The notes under the pieces: generated by a model
The model's database searches: none
Seen by the model: only the letters and a program-made list of their open reading frames with translations
Told to the model about the DNA's origin: nothing
Translations under genes and position numbers: made by a program
Shown: positions 1-20,396 of the stretch, piece by piece
Position numbering within the stretch: the stretch's first letter is position 1
How the letters are laid out: each line of letters begins with the position of its first letter
Source: Cristatella mucedo
Lineage: Eukaryota > Bryozoa > Phylactolaemata > Cristatellidae
Assembly: GCA_009760855.2 (NCBI GenBank)
Contig: WPIO01000036.1
Coordinates: forward strand, 1,686,001-1,750,000
Reading direction: 5' to 3'
Length of the DNA: 64,000 bases

Positions 1-540
1 TTTGGGCCTTAACAAGCAAACTAGTGCTCTAATTTTTTTTTTTTAGCTGCAAGTTCTTATGGAGCTCGATGTAAAAGCAGAGCTTCAGTCGCTCAACGCC
101 CTGTCAGCTACATATTTATCAGACGTCTATCTTTACAGTAAATTAAAGTACGGCTCGTGGATCTAAGCTAGCAATCAAGTGCAGAAAATGTAATACATGT
201 TCTATTGCTAAGGCATTGTTTCTGGAACGTGTTTTTCAAGCTTGATATTCTAATATTCAATAGCCGACAGGTTTTGAACAAGATTGAGTCGACTTAGCAA
301 GACGTGTCGTCATCGCCATACTTGGCGTACATAATAAAGTTGGCTATCACACACGATGATGCATAGAAATAAGTTTATACGTTATTTATTATGTCTCGGA
401 GTTACATACCAAATGAGAGAACATGTGCTATTAGCATGCTTACGAAAATTTGAAAATGTCTATAACTTGGATAATTGCGAATACCAGAGGTTTCTTGTGT
501 AAGGATACGCAACACCCAAACAAAGAGTAGTAACGCATTT
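1..540. other. Intergenic DNA, nothing recognised
   Basis: AT-rich unique-looking sequence with no reading frame, repeat or RNA that I can support. Confidence 0.5.
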
Positions 541-2115
541 GTAATAGCGCCCCCAGAGAAATGAATCTGTTTCCAGCCACCTTACATTTGCAGCAAAGGA
601 ATCATGATCGAAGGAATAGTGGTAGCATGCTCAATAAACAACAAATATGACATGGTTACAGGTGAAGTGCACAAGGTCAGCATGCAAATATGGTTAGTTA
701 CAGCTTGCACAGTGTCAGCACGCATAAGCACACAATGAACTAATCACATGGACTCACTAAATGCTGCCATAATAGGTGCGTTTTAGCTTTCTTTAAATGT
801 GGTCAAATCAGGGGATTTCGTGACGCAAGTCGAAAAGAGTTCTGGGCTTTGGGAGCATCTGAACTTAAGGCCTTAAGGTCTCCAAAGGATTTGAGGTTTT
901 TACGAGGTATAGATAGGTAAACAATTAGATTCCAGGTGACTATGCTTAGCCTGGTGGGGGAGTAGATCTCATAGGTAGTCTGGAGCCAAAGAATGAAGGG
1001 ACCTAAAAGTGAGTGACAAACTCTTGAATTCATCCGTTGCTTGAGTTGAAGCCAGTGCAGGTCGGCGAGAAGTGGTGTGATATGGCAACTGCGACGCTCA
1101 CGCCAGAAAAGCCTAGCTGCGGAGTTTTGCACCAGCTGTAAGCGCATGATTTCACATACTGGTAAACCAGCAAGTAGTAAGTAACAGAAGTCGAGACGGG
1201 ATGTCACAATTGAATGACATAATTTAGATGTGGTATGCCTGTCTAAGCAAGCCTGGATTTTAGCAATTTTATGTAGCAGAACGTAGGCAGACGACTTTGG
1301 AGCTGATGTAGTCGTCTAGTAAAAGGTCACTTTGGAACAGGACATCTAGATTTCGTGCAGATGCAACAGAAGATATGCTGGCAGAGCTGATTGTTAGCGT
1401 TAAACATTCAAATTTATGAATGACACCTGGTTTGCCCATAACCAGTGAATCGGTTTAATCATCATTTAATTTAAGAAAATTTGGTGCCACCCATGTGCGG
1501 ATGTCATCAATACACGCAGCAAGGGAGTTGAGAGAATTTGACATGCTGGAAGGCCGGGAGGGATCGAAGCAAAGGTACAACTGAGCGTCAACATCTTTAT
1601 AGATGTGCTAGATTATAGAAGTGCCTGACACTCGTAGGGGCAAGAGAGAGTATAAGCCGTAAAAAGAAAAGGAGCTCCAGTGAGGTACGCCATACTTAAG
1701 AGGTTCCTCGGATAATACTTGTCCATTCACGTCAATATGGAGTCTCCAACTGCGATAGGAACTGAACCATTGCAATGCAGCAACTGTGACGCCGAGGCAC
1801 TCAAGGAGGACTAGATGATCGATAGCATCAAAAGCTGCCGAATGATTGAGCAAAACAAGCAGAGATACTCTACCTAAGTCTACTTTCCTAAGTAGATCGT
1901 GACGCAACCGAAGCAATGCCGTCTCCGTGGAGTGTTTAGCTCTAAAAACAGACTAGAACTTACTTGCAAGTTTCGAAGTTTCAATATATGAGTTCAGCTG
2001 GTCTGCCACGACTCGTTTCAGTGTCTGTAATAGAAACGGTAGAGGGGAGACTGGGCGGAAGTCGCTCAAATTCTCTTGTTCTAGTGTTGCTTTCTTGAGT
2101 ATTTTCCTGGCTGCA
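541..2115 (-). mobile_element. LINE family A, long 5'-truncated copy with reverse transcriptase
   Basis: This is the longest family A copy in the window, reading from about 2110 down to 541. Reverse transcriptase segments appear in order: LSDFRPVS, AKHSTETALL, HSAAFDAIDH, LKYGVP, then the C-terminal [25 protein letters not shown] and [12 protein letters not shown]. Several stops and frameshifts make it a dead L2/CR1-group non-LTR element. The 3' tail with TAGCGCCCCCAGAG lies at 541-560. Confidence 0.88.
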
Positions 2116-4615
2116 GCCTTTATTTATTATTTAATATTTATAATGAGTTAGTAATGCATGAGAAAATTAAGTAATCGATAAAAGCATATCACCTTTACTT
2201 ATATCTGTCCTTAAGACACTTACAAGTTTTCCCTATAAAAGGAGTTCGAAAAACCTGAAACGTTTAAGAACGTTTTAACTGTAACAAATGCCCATGTCGC
2301 TTGCGGCGGCAGACTAGCAAAACAAGCAGGGTGACATGTCCTGCAAATCTGGTTGTAGCTGCTCCTATGCATTACGTTTGTAAGCCATTAACCAATAGCA
2401 TACGCTTACAAAAAGGGATATTCCGACTATTACCTGGTGCAGTAGACTTGCTAGCCCGAGCTAGAGAGGATCTACTCTGAGGTAAAATAAATCGTAGTAG
2501 CAATATTAATGATAATAGAAATCGTAAGAAGAAATGTTTATAGAAACCCAAGAGAACTAAATCTCTTTGTGAACTGTGGTGACGACTTTCTCCTGCTGTC
2601 CTGCATGGCTTTGATCGCTTTGATGCCATACTAAAATAATACTTGCTAAGTGTCTGCGAAGCGGGTGAAATACTTGCAGTGTCACGAGACTTGGCCCTGT
2701 TAGTCTGCCCGTGGCATCCGAGATGGCTTCATCTGTCTACTGCTAGCTTAGATTCAGTGCAGCTCACGCTTTTCGACTCACGCCATCAGGAGCCGGCTTT
2801 CTTCTCAGAATAGAGTATAACCATCGAATAGTATTATAGATTATAAGTATCATAGTATTATCGAAGAGTACATATATGTATTATGTTATAGTATAGATAA
2901 TAGTATTATATTATAGTATTACAGTATTATCGAATAGTATTATGACCGTCGAATAGTGTTGAGAGCTGATTGGCTGCTCTGACTCGGCGCTCGAGCTACG
3001 CATTGGCTCAACTTTCGTCAACGTTCATTTGCACTTAAGTAAGCAATGGACCGGGTGAATTGTTTCTTCTATGAAAGGAAGGAGATGCGCTCTGCTCGTC
3101 TCTCAGCTAGTCTGTCTCTTCAGTCTGTGCTCGTCTCTCAGCTAGTCTGTCTCTCAGTCTCTGCTTGTCTCTCAGCTGAGATGAGATCCTACTTTGGTAG
3201 GTGGCCGCTCCCACACGTGTCTCTCAACTGCACGACTGCTACCAGAGGTAACCGTAGAGGCGGAACTCAGTAAGCAGTTCTCGTCCAACGAGAAAAGCTG
3301 CATCGCGCCTAACTCACTGCACGACCTCTGTACGTGACACTTGATCCATGCTGGATGCGTCACAACACAGTTCCGGTCGTTGTCTCCACTGCTGCAAGCG
3401 TGTCCCGAATCCTTGTAGTAATGTATCGCGAAGTCTTACACACACTGTAGGTATTTTAAATTTGACCGCCAAGAAAAGATACCCGCTCGCACTGAAGCTT
3501 AGAATGTCGGGGTAGCTGTATAAAAAAAACTGCATGAATAACTAAAAGCCCAGTTGCTGGGCAATATAGACTTATTAACGACCATTAACTTATTACTTAT
3601 TATTATTAACTATATTAATATTATTATTGATAATTCTTATTATTATTAGATTGTTATTAACTTATAAACGAAGTATTTAGAAAACAGGAGCGCCAGCTTT
3701 ATCATTCAAATTGTCTGGCGTGGTAGCTCGTATCAAAACGTGGCCGCAGTTTCAAGTCTTGGCAGTGCCCCGGCCAGAGAGCCCGCGGCCAGCCTGCACT
3801 GGCTCAGGCAGGAATGATCTCGAACACATCTCTCACACTCTCGCAATCTCTCGCAACCAAAGGGAAGACAAGGGCAAGTGAATGTCAGCGATGTGTCAGC
3901 GCTTCTGAGAGAGCCGAGCCTTCACGCACGCTGCTGACGTCAGCACTCCGACTCGGCAACGCCGTCCATCCTGGCTGGACCGACATCAGCATAGCTAGAG
4001 GGGTAACGACAGTGCCTCAATTGCTCGCGTGCTCAAGCCCCGTCCCAGTGAAATCAGAACTGCGGCCTCTTACTTACTTCGTTAAACGTCCAACGACCAA
4101 TTAGGCGCGCGCGAAGGAATCTGTTTACGAGCGCGCAATGTTTTGCTCGGTCTGTCTCGTTCTTCTCTATCGTCACCGCAGCCAGCGTTTTGGCAATGGG
4201 TTACAACTTGACCTTGACCGAGGAGGACGACAATCGTAGTGATGTTGGAAGGACGTGGAAAGCTGGACGGCAGGCACATGACCGCATCGAGGTCATGGCG
4301 CTCGCGGATGAATGCCCAGCCTTCTCCTATACGGCCAAAGTGACTTTTCAGATGGTGACCGTCAGTTACACACTCAATTCTGCCTACTTTCGCAAGCACT
4401 ACATTGCAAAAAAATGCGGACTTTCTTAGATAGAGACACCACAGCATAGCTAGTCTGTGTATTCTCGAAATCCTGATTATACGTCAGTAGCTTGAAATTT
4501 GTAAGTATTCCTGCCATTGCGTTTAGACTTTACAACAGGTCTAAAACTCTAGCAGCTAGGATTGTCGGTCATGAGCATCGCAACTGCCACATTACACCGT
4601 TTCTCATAATCTGTA
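2116..4615. other. Intergenic DNA with simple repeats
   Basis: No gene was recognised. It contains an AT-rich GAATAGTATTAT-type array (about 2815-2955), a threefold imperfect tandem of CTCGTCTCTCAGCTAGTCTG (3088-3180), and TATTATTA-rich sequence at 3570-3655. Short open frames here look random. Confidence 0.5.
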
Positions 4616-4905
4616 CTTGTAATGTAATGTAATGTAATGCATCTCCGTCTGTAACTTCACAAAGCCGTAAAGATCATGTGGGTGTTACGCAAAAGAGTTT
4701 TGTATGGCGCACTCACAGCCTAAGCGGCTTTCGGTACGCATTCGGTGGCCAACAGACTTCGTCTCACGCAACAAAGAGAAAGTGGGAAGCATAGCAGAGT
4801 CAGGAGAGCAGTTGAGGTAGTGAGTAGCGTGGAAGTAGCAGCTCAGGACCGCTGAAAAGGTTGGCCGTAGGTGAGTAGTTGTCGTTGCGTAAGAATCGTG
4901 GAAGC
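4616..4905 (-). mobile_element. LINE family B, 3' fragment
   Basis: It begins at 4616 with the family B terminal (GTAAT)n array. In reverse it carries the 3' UTR and the last coding stretch, with SLCYASHFLFVA-like and SVGYRM-like translations shared with the copies at 28.97-29.57 kb and 38.9-39.8 kb. Family B differs from family A in its tail, ATTAC pentamers instead of ATT trimers. Confidence 0.8.
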
Positions 4906-5079
4906 GAGCTCCACAGTCTACTTGACGCCTATCAAGCAGCGTATTAAAGTCCCAGGCTTCCCAGGCTTCCCAGGCTTCCCACTTCCTGCTCTCTTCCGCT
5001 TGTTGCGGCCCGCAGCTGAAGCGTCCGAGTTACTTTCTTCCCGTCGCATCATCCACTCTTCTGAATGAATAAATAAAAA

Positions 5080-5221
5080 AACTTCATTTGTATAGCACCC
5101 CAAGAGAACCTAATCTCTATTCAGGCGCTTCTCATATGCCTCGTAGCTCGAGCCCACGACCTCAGTCAGACCTTGGTCGGGGCGAGCACCTTAACCGCTG
5201 GACCAAACCAGCTCGGGTCAT
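5080..5221 (-). mobile_element. SINE family 2 copy (tRNA-derived)
   Basis: In reverse it starts with a tRNA-like head, box A TTTGGTCCAGCGGTTAAGG and box B GGGCTCGAGC. It continues with GAAGCGCCTGAATAGAGAT and a TTCTCTTGGGG tail and ends in an AT-rich run. Copies lie at 21.96, 23.33, 33.37, 42.13 and 58.0 kb. Confidence 0.85.
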
Positions 5222-5454
5222 TTGGCTGTGCCTTCAATAATTTCAAATCCCGCGACCGTGCCTTCAGTTGCTATGCTCCCCAAATCTGTGACTCATAATC
5301 GACTCGCATTTCTTAATCTCCTGACTCGATCTCATTTAACAAGAATCCGAAAGCCAAGCTTTCCTTACTTAGAGCCTTAGAGCTGCGCTTGAGTGTCGTT
5401 CGCGTGCCCCAGGAAGTTTTCGAATATTCAAGTTCGTTCATTAATACCACGTAT

Positions 5455-6090
5455 TATTAATAATAATAATAATAATTCACTTGATAAAGCGCCCTCAGAG
5501 AACTTAATCTCTCTCTAGGCGCTATACATTTGCTGCAAAGTGAAATGCAATTGAATGGTAATTAAAATCATGCTTGAAAAACAAACGAAATGAATAACAT
5601 GGTTAGGGGTGACATGCACAGGGTCAGCATGCAAATGTGGTTAGTGGCAGCATGCACAGTGTCAGCACGCATAAGCACATCAAGGACGAATTACAGGGAC
5701 CTACTATATGCTGTACTAAATAGGTGTGTTTTTAGGTTCCTTTTAAATGTGGTCAGGTCAGGGGATGTTCTGACACAGGTCGGGAGGGAGTTCCAGGCTG
5801 TGGGAGCATACGAGCTAAATGCACGGTCTCCAAAGGATTTGAGGTTTGTACGAGGTATTGGTAGACTGTTGGATTCCGAAAAGCGGGTGGTACGATGCTT
5901 GGCCTGGTGGGGGAGTATATCTGAGAGATAGGCTGGAACCAAAGAATGGAGTGACCTAAAAGTGAGCGACAAAACCTTGAAGTCAATCCGTTTCTTGACT
6001 GGTAGCCAGTGCAGGTCGGCGAGAAGTGGAGTAATGTGGCAACTGCGACGCTCACGACAGACAAGCCTGGCTGCAGAGCTATTTCGCGTC
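5455..6090 (-). mobile_element. LINE family A, 5'-truncated copy
   Basis: The frame over 5691-6104 codes [52 protein letters not shown] and TFKRNLKTHLF, the C terminus of an L2/CR1-type ORF2. This is one of the best-preserved coding tails in the window. The 3' end is the AATAATAATAAT run at 5455-5477. It lies immediately downstream of DNAI2. Confidence 0.9.
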
Positions 6091-6190
6091 AGAAAGTAAC
6101 GCACGCGATTGCCGGGCGATGGGCACGTGACTTAACTGCTTAGCGTGCTGCGAGCAGCATCGCAGTCGATGAAACTGTGTACGGCAAATG

Positions 6191-6196
6191 TTTATT
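6191..6196 (-). terminator. DNAI2 polyadenylation signal AATAAA
   Basis: TTTATT on the plus strand reads AATAAA in the direction of DNAI2, 248 bases downstream of the stop codon. It is the first canonical hexamer after the stop, so the 3' UTR probably runs over 6.17-6.44 kb. Confidence 0.6.
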
Positions 6197-6443
6197 GGTA
6201 ACAAAAATGTACGAAAGATTGCGCCTTTCCTTTTTCTCACAGCGGCGCTCACAGCGGCGCTCCTCGAGATGGTGGCGCCTGGACTTCCTACTTCCCACTT
6301 CGACCTCGACTTCGCGCGCTCATTCTTCTCCCTGAAAAAGAGCGTAAACGTAAGCGCGGTTTGACGACGCGGCTAGAAGCAGGCGCAGGCGGCGGTTCGT
6401 CGCAAGATTTTAGACAGCGGCTCCGCGCGCTCGCCTCCGCTTA
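6197..6443 (-). other. DNAI2 3' untranslated region (inferred)
   Basis: This stretch lies between the DNAI2 stop codon and the AATAAA signal. It contains no open reading frame of interest and no repeat I recognise. It includes two short direct CAGCGGCGCTC repeats near 6240-6262. Confidence 0.5.
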
Positions 6444-16177
<9,734 letters not shown>

Positions 16178-16897
16178 TCTCGATGTGTGCCTACGTGCGA
16201 GACCTAGGCAGAACGCGCGGCGCCGGTCGACGCAACACTCCCGTCACCGGTCGACGCAGCACGCCCGCCGCCGAGCAGAGGCGTCGGCTGGCCACTTCCC
16301 TAGCGCTCGTGCACGAGAATATGAGAAGCTATATCGACCGCCGCACGTAATTTCAAATTCTCGGGTGCAGTCGCTGTACTCGCGGCACGCCAATGCGCTC
16401 AGCGGCAGCAGCCCTCACCTCACTTCAAACCATCACAGAATCTGGGACTCGTTGCTATGGAGTGGGCACCGGGCGCATGTCAAGCCTCACTTCCGGCTTC
16501 CGGGGAGTGGGGCTGCAGCCGTAGCTGTTGCGGCTGCTACGGTACTCCGAACTTAGCTTGGAGTCGGAGCATGTGAAATACTAACACGGGAAAGTTTTAC
16601 GCGACCGATTAAATTTGTCAGTCACTTTGCATCCCACCTGCAACTGCTCAGCGGTCGTTGTGATGTTCGGACGGTGACTGCTGCTGAGGAAGAGGGGCGT
16701 GGCTTGAGGCGACTTCCATCTACCGCCTCCGCGGTGCTCGCCGTAGGTGCGGTTAAACAGATTGCCCGATTTATGAATTGCCATACCAATCCGCGGCACG
16801 AACTAGCTCTAAAGAGCATGATGCATATGATCACGCAATTTTTAACCCATGACTCTCGACACTGGAAGCGAATGTCCAAGCAACTCACCTTATACGA
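16178..16897. other. DNAI2 5' flank and intergenic DNA
   Basis: This stretch presumably contains the DNAI2 promoter. It holds two copies of CCGGTCGACGCA at 16223-16234 and 16247-16258, the X-box candidate at 16451, and no coding sequence that I recognise. A LINE copy begins at its right edge. Confidence 0.5.
16451..16464. promoter_or_regulatory. Possible RFX X-box upstream of DNAI2
   Basis: On the DNAI2 strand this reads CACTCCATAGCAAC. It matches 11 of 14 positions of the X-box consensus GTNRCCATRGYAAC, with a perfect right half-site. RFX factors drive ciliary genes from X-boxes near the transcription start. It lies 274 bases 5' of the DNAI2 start codon, so position and gene class agree. 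The left half-site is poor. Confidence 0.35.
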
Positions 16898-17566
16898 TTA
16901 ACTCACTGCTCGCTGGCCTACCGGCATGTGCAATCAGGCGCTGACAGCTGATGCAAAAATCTGCTGCTAGGCTTGTCTGTCGTGAGCTTCGAAGCTGCCA
17001 CATCACACCACTTCTCGCCGACCTGCACTGGCTACCAATCAAGCAACGGATCGACTTCAAGGTTTTGTCGCTCACTTTTAGGACCCTTCATTCTTTAGCT
17101 ACAGCCTACCTATCAGATCTACTCTCTCACCAGGCTAATCGTACCACCCGCTTTTTGGAAACTAACTGTTTATCTATACTTCGTACAAACCTCAAATCCT
17201 TCAGAGACCGTGCATTTAGTTCGTATGCTCCCAAAGCCCGGAACTCACTCCCGACTTTCGTCACGACATCCCCTGACTAGACCACATTTCTAAAGAAGTT
17301 AAAAACGCACCTATGTATGACATCATTTAGTGTGTCCCTGTGATTCTTTCTGTATGCGCTTATGCGTGCTGACACTGTGCGTGCTGCCACTAACCACATT
17401 TGCTAGCTGAACCATTGCACGGCATCCCTAACCATGTTATCCATGTTGCTTATCAAGCATGATACCACTCACCATTCAATCATGTTTCCTTTACAGCAAA
17501 TGTAAAGCGCCGAGAAAGAGATTAAGTTCTCTGAGGGCGCTTAACCAAGTGTATTAATATTATTAT
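16898..17566 (+). mobile_element. LINE family A, 5'-truncated copy
   Basis: The frame at 16951-17280 codes [34 protein letters not shown] and KARNSLPTF. The 3' UTR and AGCGCCGAGAAAGAG tail follow, ending at about 17566 in ATTATTAT. Confidence 0.9.
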
Positions 17567-18499
17567 AAAGATTTATATGCCATCGCTACGTGAAAACTAC
17601 GCCCTTGCTCTCGACTGTTGTTTGTCCACAGTCGTCTAATAAGCGTACCGTGCTTTAACTTTGGTGGATGGCAGTTGCCTAAAAGATTTTTAAGTTGAGC
17701 TTAGGGAATTCTGAATGTCAGTTGAACATCAGGTGAAATTGGCATCGACTGCAGTGACGAATAAGTAGGTGCCTGCCTTGCAAGCATTTAATTCTCGATG
17801 TCGGCGAATTTACGAAAGCTAAACTATGGTAAGAACAAACTCACACACACAGCACTCCGCTAGACGTGCGGTTGGACTAAGACACCTTGCTTTTTTGACT
17901 TTGCTGCTGCGATGGTGCGGCCGCTATTTTGTGCATGTAATTTAGGTTTTTCCTTTTGGATGAGTGCTTGATACTCAGAAGGCTGCCTTCACAGCTATTC
18001 TTCATGTTCAACGCCTGTCCAGGATTAGAGAGTAACTAACTGAGTTAGGGTAGCTGGCCTAAGATCTTAAAACGCTCCTTAGTTCTGTCTAGACTGACCA
18101 ACTACAATTCAGTTGCGGTCACTCTCCCGCAAGAAGCCAATAAGCATCGGTGGCTGATGGAGAAAATGGCTGCAATGCCGCTTAATAAATGCAAGAAATT
18201 CAGTCACGTGTGTCATAGGCTGAAGCAGCTTCGATGCAGTTCGTTCAGCGTATGCAGAGCAAACAAGTCTTAACAAAAAGAGCATCTACAGCTCTTCATA
18301 CCTTGATGAACTGCTGGACATATTTTGGCCTAATTCTGCTCCCAGGTCTTCCATTGATATTAAATTAGCTATTCCATCCTTTTACTTAAAAGAGCGTTGG
18401 TGGCAGAAGCTCTCGCCCTGCAGAACTTTAAACTGCGAATTGCTTCCCGCCAACTAGACGCGCTTACATCAAAGAATACGTCAATAGCTATAAAGTGAT
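17567..18499. other. Intergenic DNA, nothing recognised
   Basis: No coding sequence, tandem repeat or transposon was recognised by eye in this AT-leaning stretch. The part after 18300 has faint resemblance to LINE family B coding sequence. Confidence 0.4.
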
Positions 18500-18765
18500 T
18501 TGATTCTCTTGGGGGTGCCATGTACACGTTGTATTATGATTGTTATTTTTCCAAAATTATGCAAGAACACTTATACCCTGCCAACTCAGACACATCCTTT
18601 CCAATCGGGCAACGTTGCTTCTTGAACGCTACACACTTCCTTGACTGCAGCCTAACTCAATTATGCTTCTTGATTCCTTATTGCTGCGAGAGATGGGTGT
18701 CTTTTGGCTACCGAATGAGCGAGCTGCACTCAAATTCCAGCTTAGCGGCGAGCGATAAGAATAAC
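18500..18765 (+). mobile_element. LINE family B, diverged fragment
   Basis: The translation LNATHFLDCSLTQLCFLI and VSFGYRMSEL parallels YFYATHYLNCSPDSAML and VGYRM of the better copy at 39.6 kb. It is heavily degraded and lacks the terminal ATTAC array. Confidence 0.65.
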
Positions 18766-19107
18766 AGCTTTCGAATGAGCTTTATGATGCATGACTCAAG
18801 GACACGAATGACAGCGAGCATGCTACGGTTAGGGCAAAGGTCAACACCCCGGCGACTGTCACAGTGCCAGACAGGAAGTCGGTAAGCAGGATCGGCTCGA
18901 GCAGCAACTGCTAGACAACACGCCTGCAGTATGCATGCATGATCCATGAAAGACAATTCAGAGAAAGACAGTTGGGTCTCTTCGGCTTGATCCTCTCTTC
19001 CGTTGCCTGCGAAAGCAAGCTGCCACGTCCACCCACACGACAGCACTGCTGCTTATCGGATAGTAAAAATATACACACATATATGTATATATATATACAT
19101 CGATAGT

Positions 19108-19176
<69 letters not shown>

Positions 19177-19968
19177 GCCTGCGTGTATCATCGTTTTCGG
19201 CGACGGCGGCATGCTGATCGGCTGCACAGTGCATGCTCACTACAACTGAGCATGCAAAACACAACAAGCGATGCGATGGATGTCGCAACCGTCTCCGGCA
19301 GAACCCCTCTTCTGATTGGCAGACAGTTAACTGAACAGGTGATGACTGATGACAGTAATGCAATGAACACGGCAGCAGCAACAGCTTCGATGACTATGAT
19401 GCGACTGGATCGATGCTGGCCAGAACTCGGTGCCACTCACGACGGATAGCGCTTCGGCGGCCGCCACAGCAATGTTGATGACCAGCTGCACTTGTCTCCC
19501 GTGTCAGATCACGTGGCATACGAGTACCGAGGCCGCTTTTAAAACACTGAACTGTCGAGGTCACTTTGACCTTTGCAGCACGGTTAACACAGCGTACTCT
19601 GCACAGTCGCTGAGGAGCTGCTTTTGAGCGAAAAAACCGCCATCTGAAGCCGTCCACTTCGGGGCACGTCCAGTGCACACAGAGGCAAGCGAGCTACACG
19701 AATATTGAAGGTGAGCACAGCGTGCCACTGACTGGTTGGTGGCAGAATGCGGCTTACACTCGGCGCCCGGCACTGCAATGGCAGCGCAGCCACTACAGCG
19801 CCGGGGGGGGGGGCGCAGCCGTCGTGCTGCGTCGGAATGCCAGCACGACGGGGCGCGGCCCCTGCCTCGAGCGGCACTGTTATAAATATGCGACTAATCT
19901 TTCTCTGAAGCACTGAGCGCTCTTGCTGCCACTGACTCTGAACCACCCTCGGGTGGCGTGCGGCTCTC
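18766..19968 (-). other. HMBOX1 3' flank, probable 3' UTR
   Basis: This is the region downstream of the HMBOX1 stop codon. It has no canonical AATAAA in the sense direction that I could place confidently, so the transcript end is undetermined. It contains the (TA)n tract and a G run at 19801-19812. Confidence 0.4.
19068..19173. repeat. (TA)n microsatellite
   Basis: Alternating TA, pure over 19110-19172, in the 3' flank of the homeobox gene. Confidence 0.97.
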
Positions 19969-20396
19969 TCACACAGCCTCCGTCTTGCACACAACCGTCG
20001 TCGGATGCCCGGCTCCCGAGGAGCTAGTGTCCGAATCGTAGCTGGCAGCACCGGGGCTCTCGGCCGGCCGTTCAGCTGCGCCCCCGGAAGGCACCGAAGC
20101 TGCGGCGGCGGCTGCTGCTGCCGCTGCTGCTGCCGCCGCCGATGCAGCCGCCGCAGCTGGGTGGTGCCCGAAAGCATGGGCGAAAGCGTGGGCAGCGTGC
20201 GCAGAGTCTGAAGCCTCCACTTGCGAGGCTGCATGGGTCATGCCACCGAGGTGGCTTCCACCGATGACGGAGCTGCCGCCACCGCCACTGTTGCCACCCG
20301 TGTTGGGTGCGCCTTGGAACAGGTAGTGGGCAGCAGACGGTGAGATGTCCTGCAGGACCCGCTCGACGAGCTCGCGCGAGCTGCCCGTGATCACAC
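19969..20396 (-). CDS. HMBOX1: HMBOX1 last coding exon and stop
   Basis: The acceptor is TGCTTCTGCAG. The exon codes VITGSSRELVERVLQDISPS, then Gly, His and Ala runs, and ends KTEAV with TGA at 19971-19969. The poly-Ala stretch comes from GCN repeats at about 20100-20150. The N-terminal junction completes an Arg codon with exon 22858-22938. Confidence 0.85.

Noticed and set aside
4918-5103. Collagen-like GKPGKPGKPG peptide
   Set aside because: It is produced by a 9 bp CCCAGGCTT tandem of just over three units; no collagen gene context.
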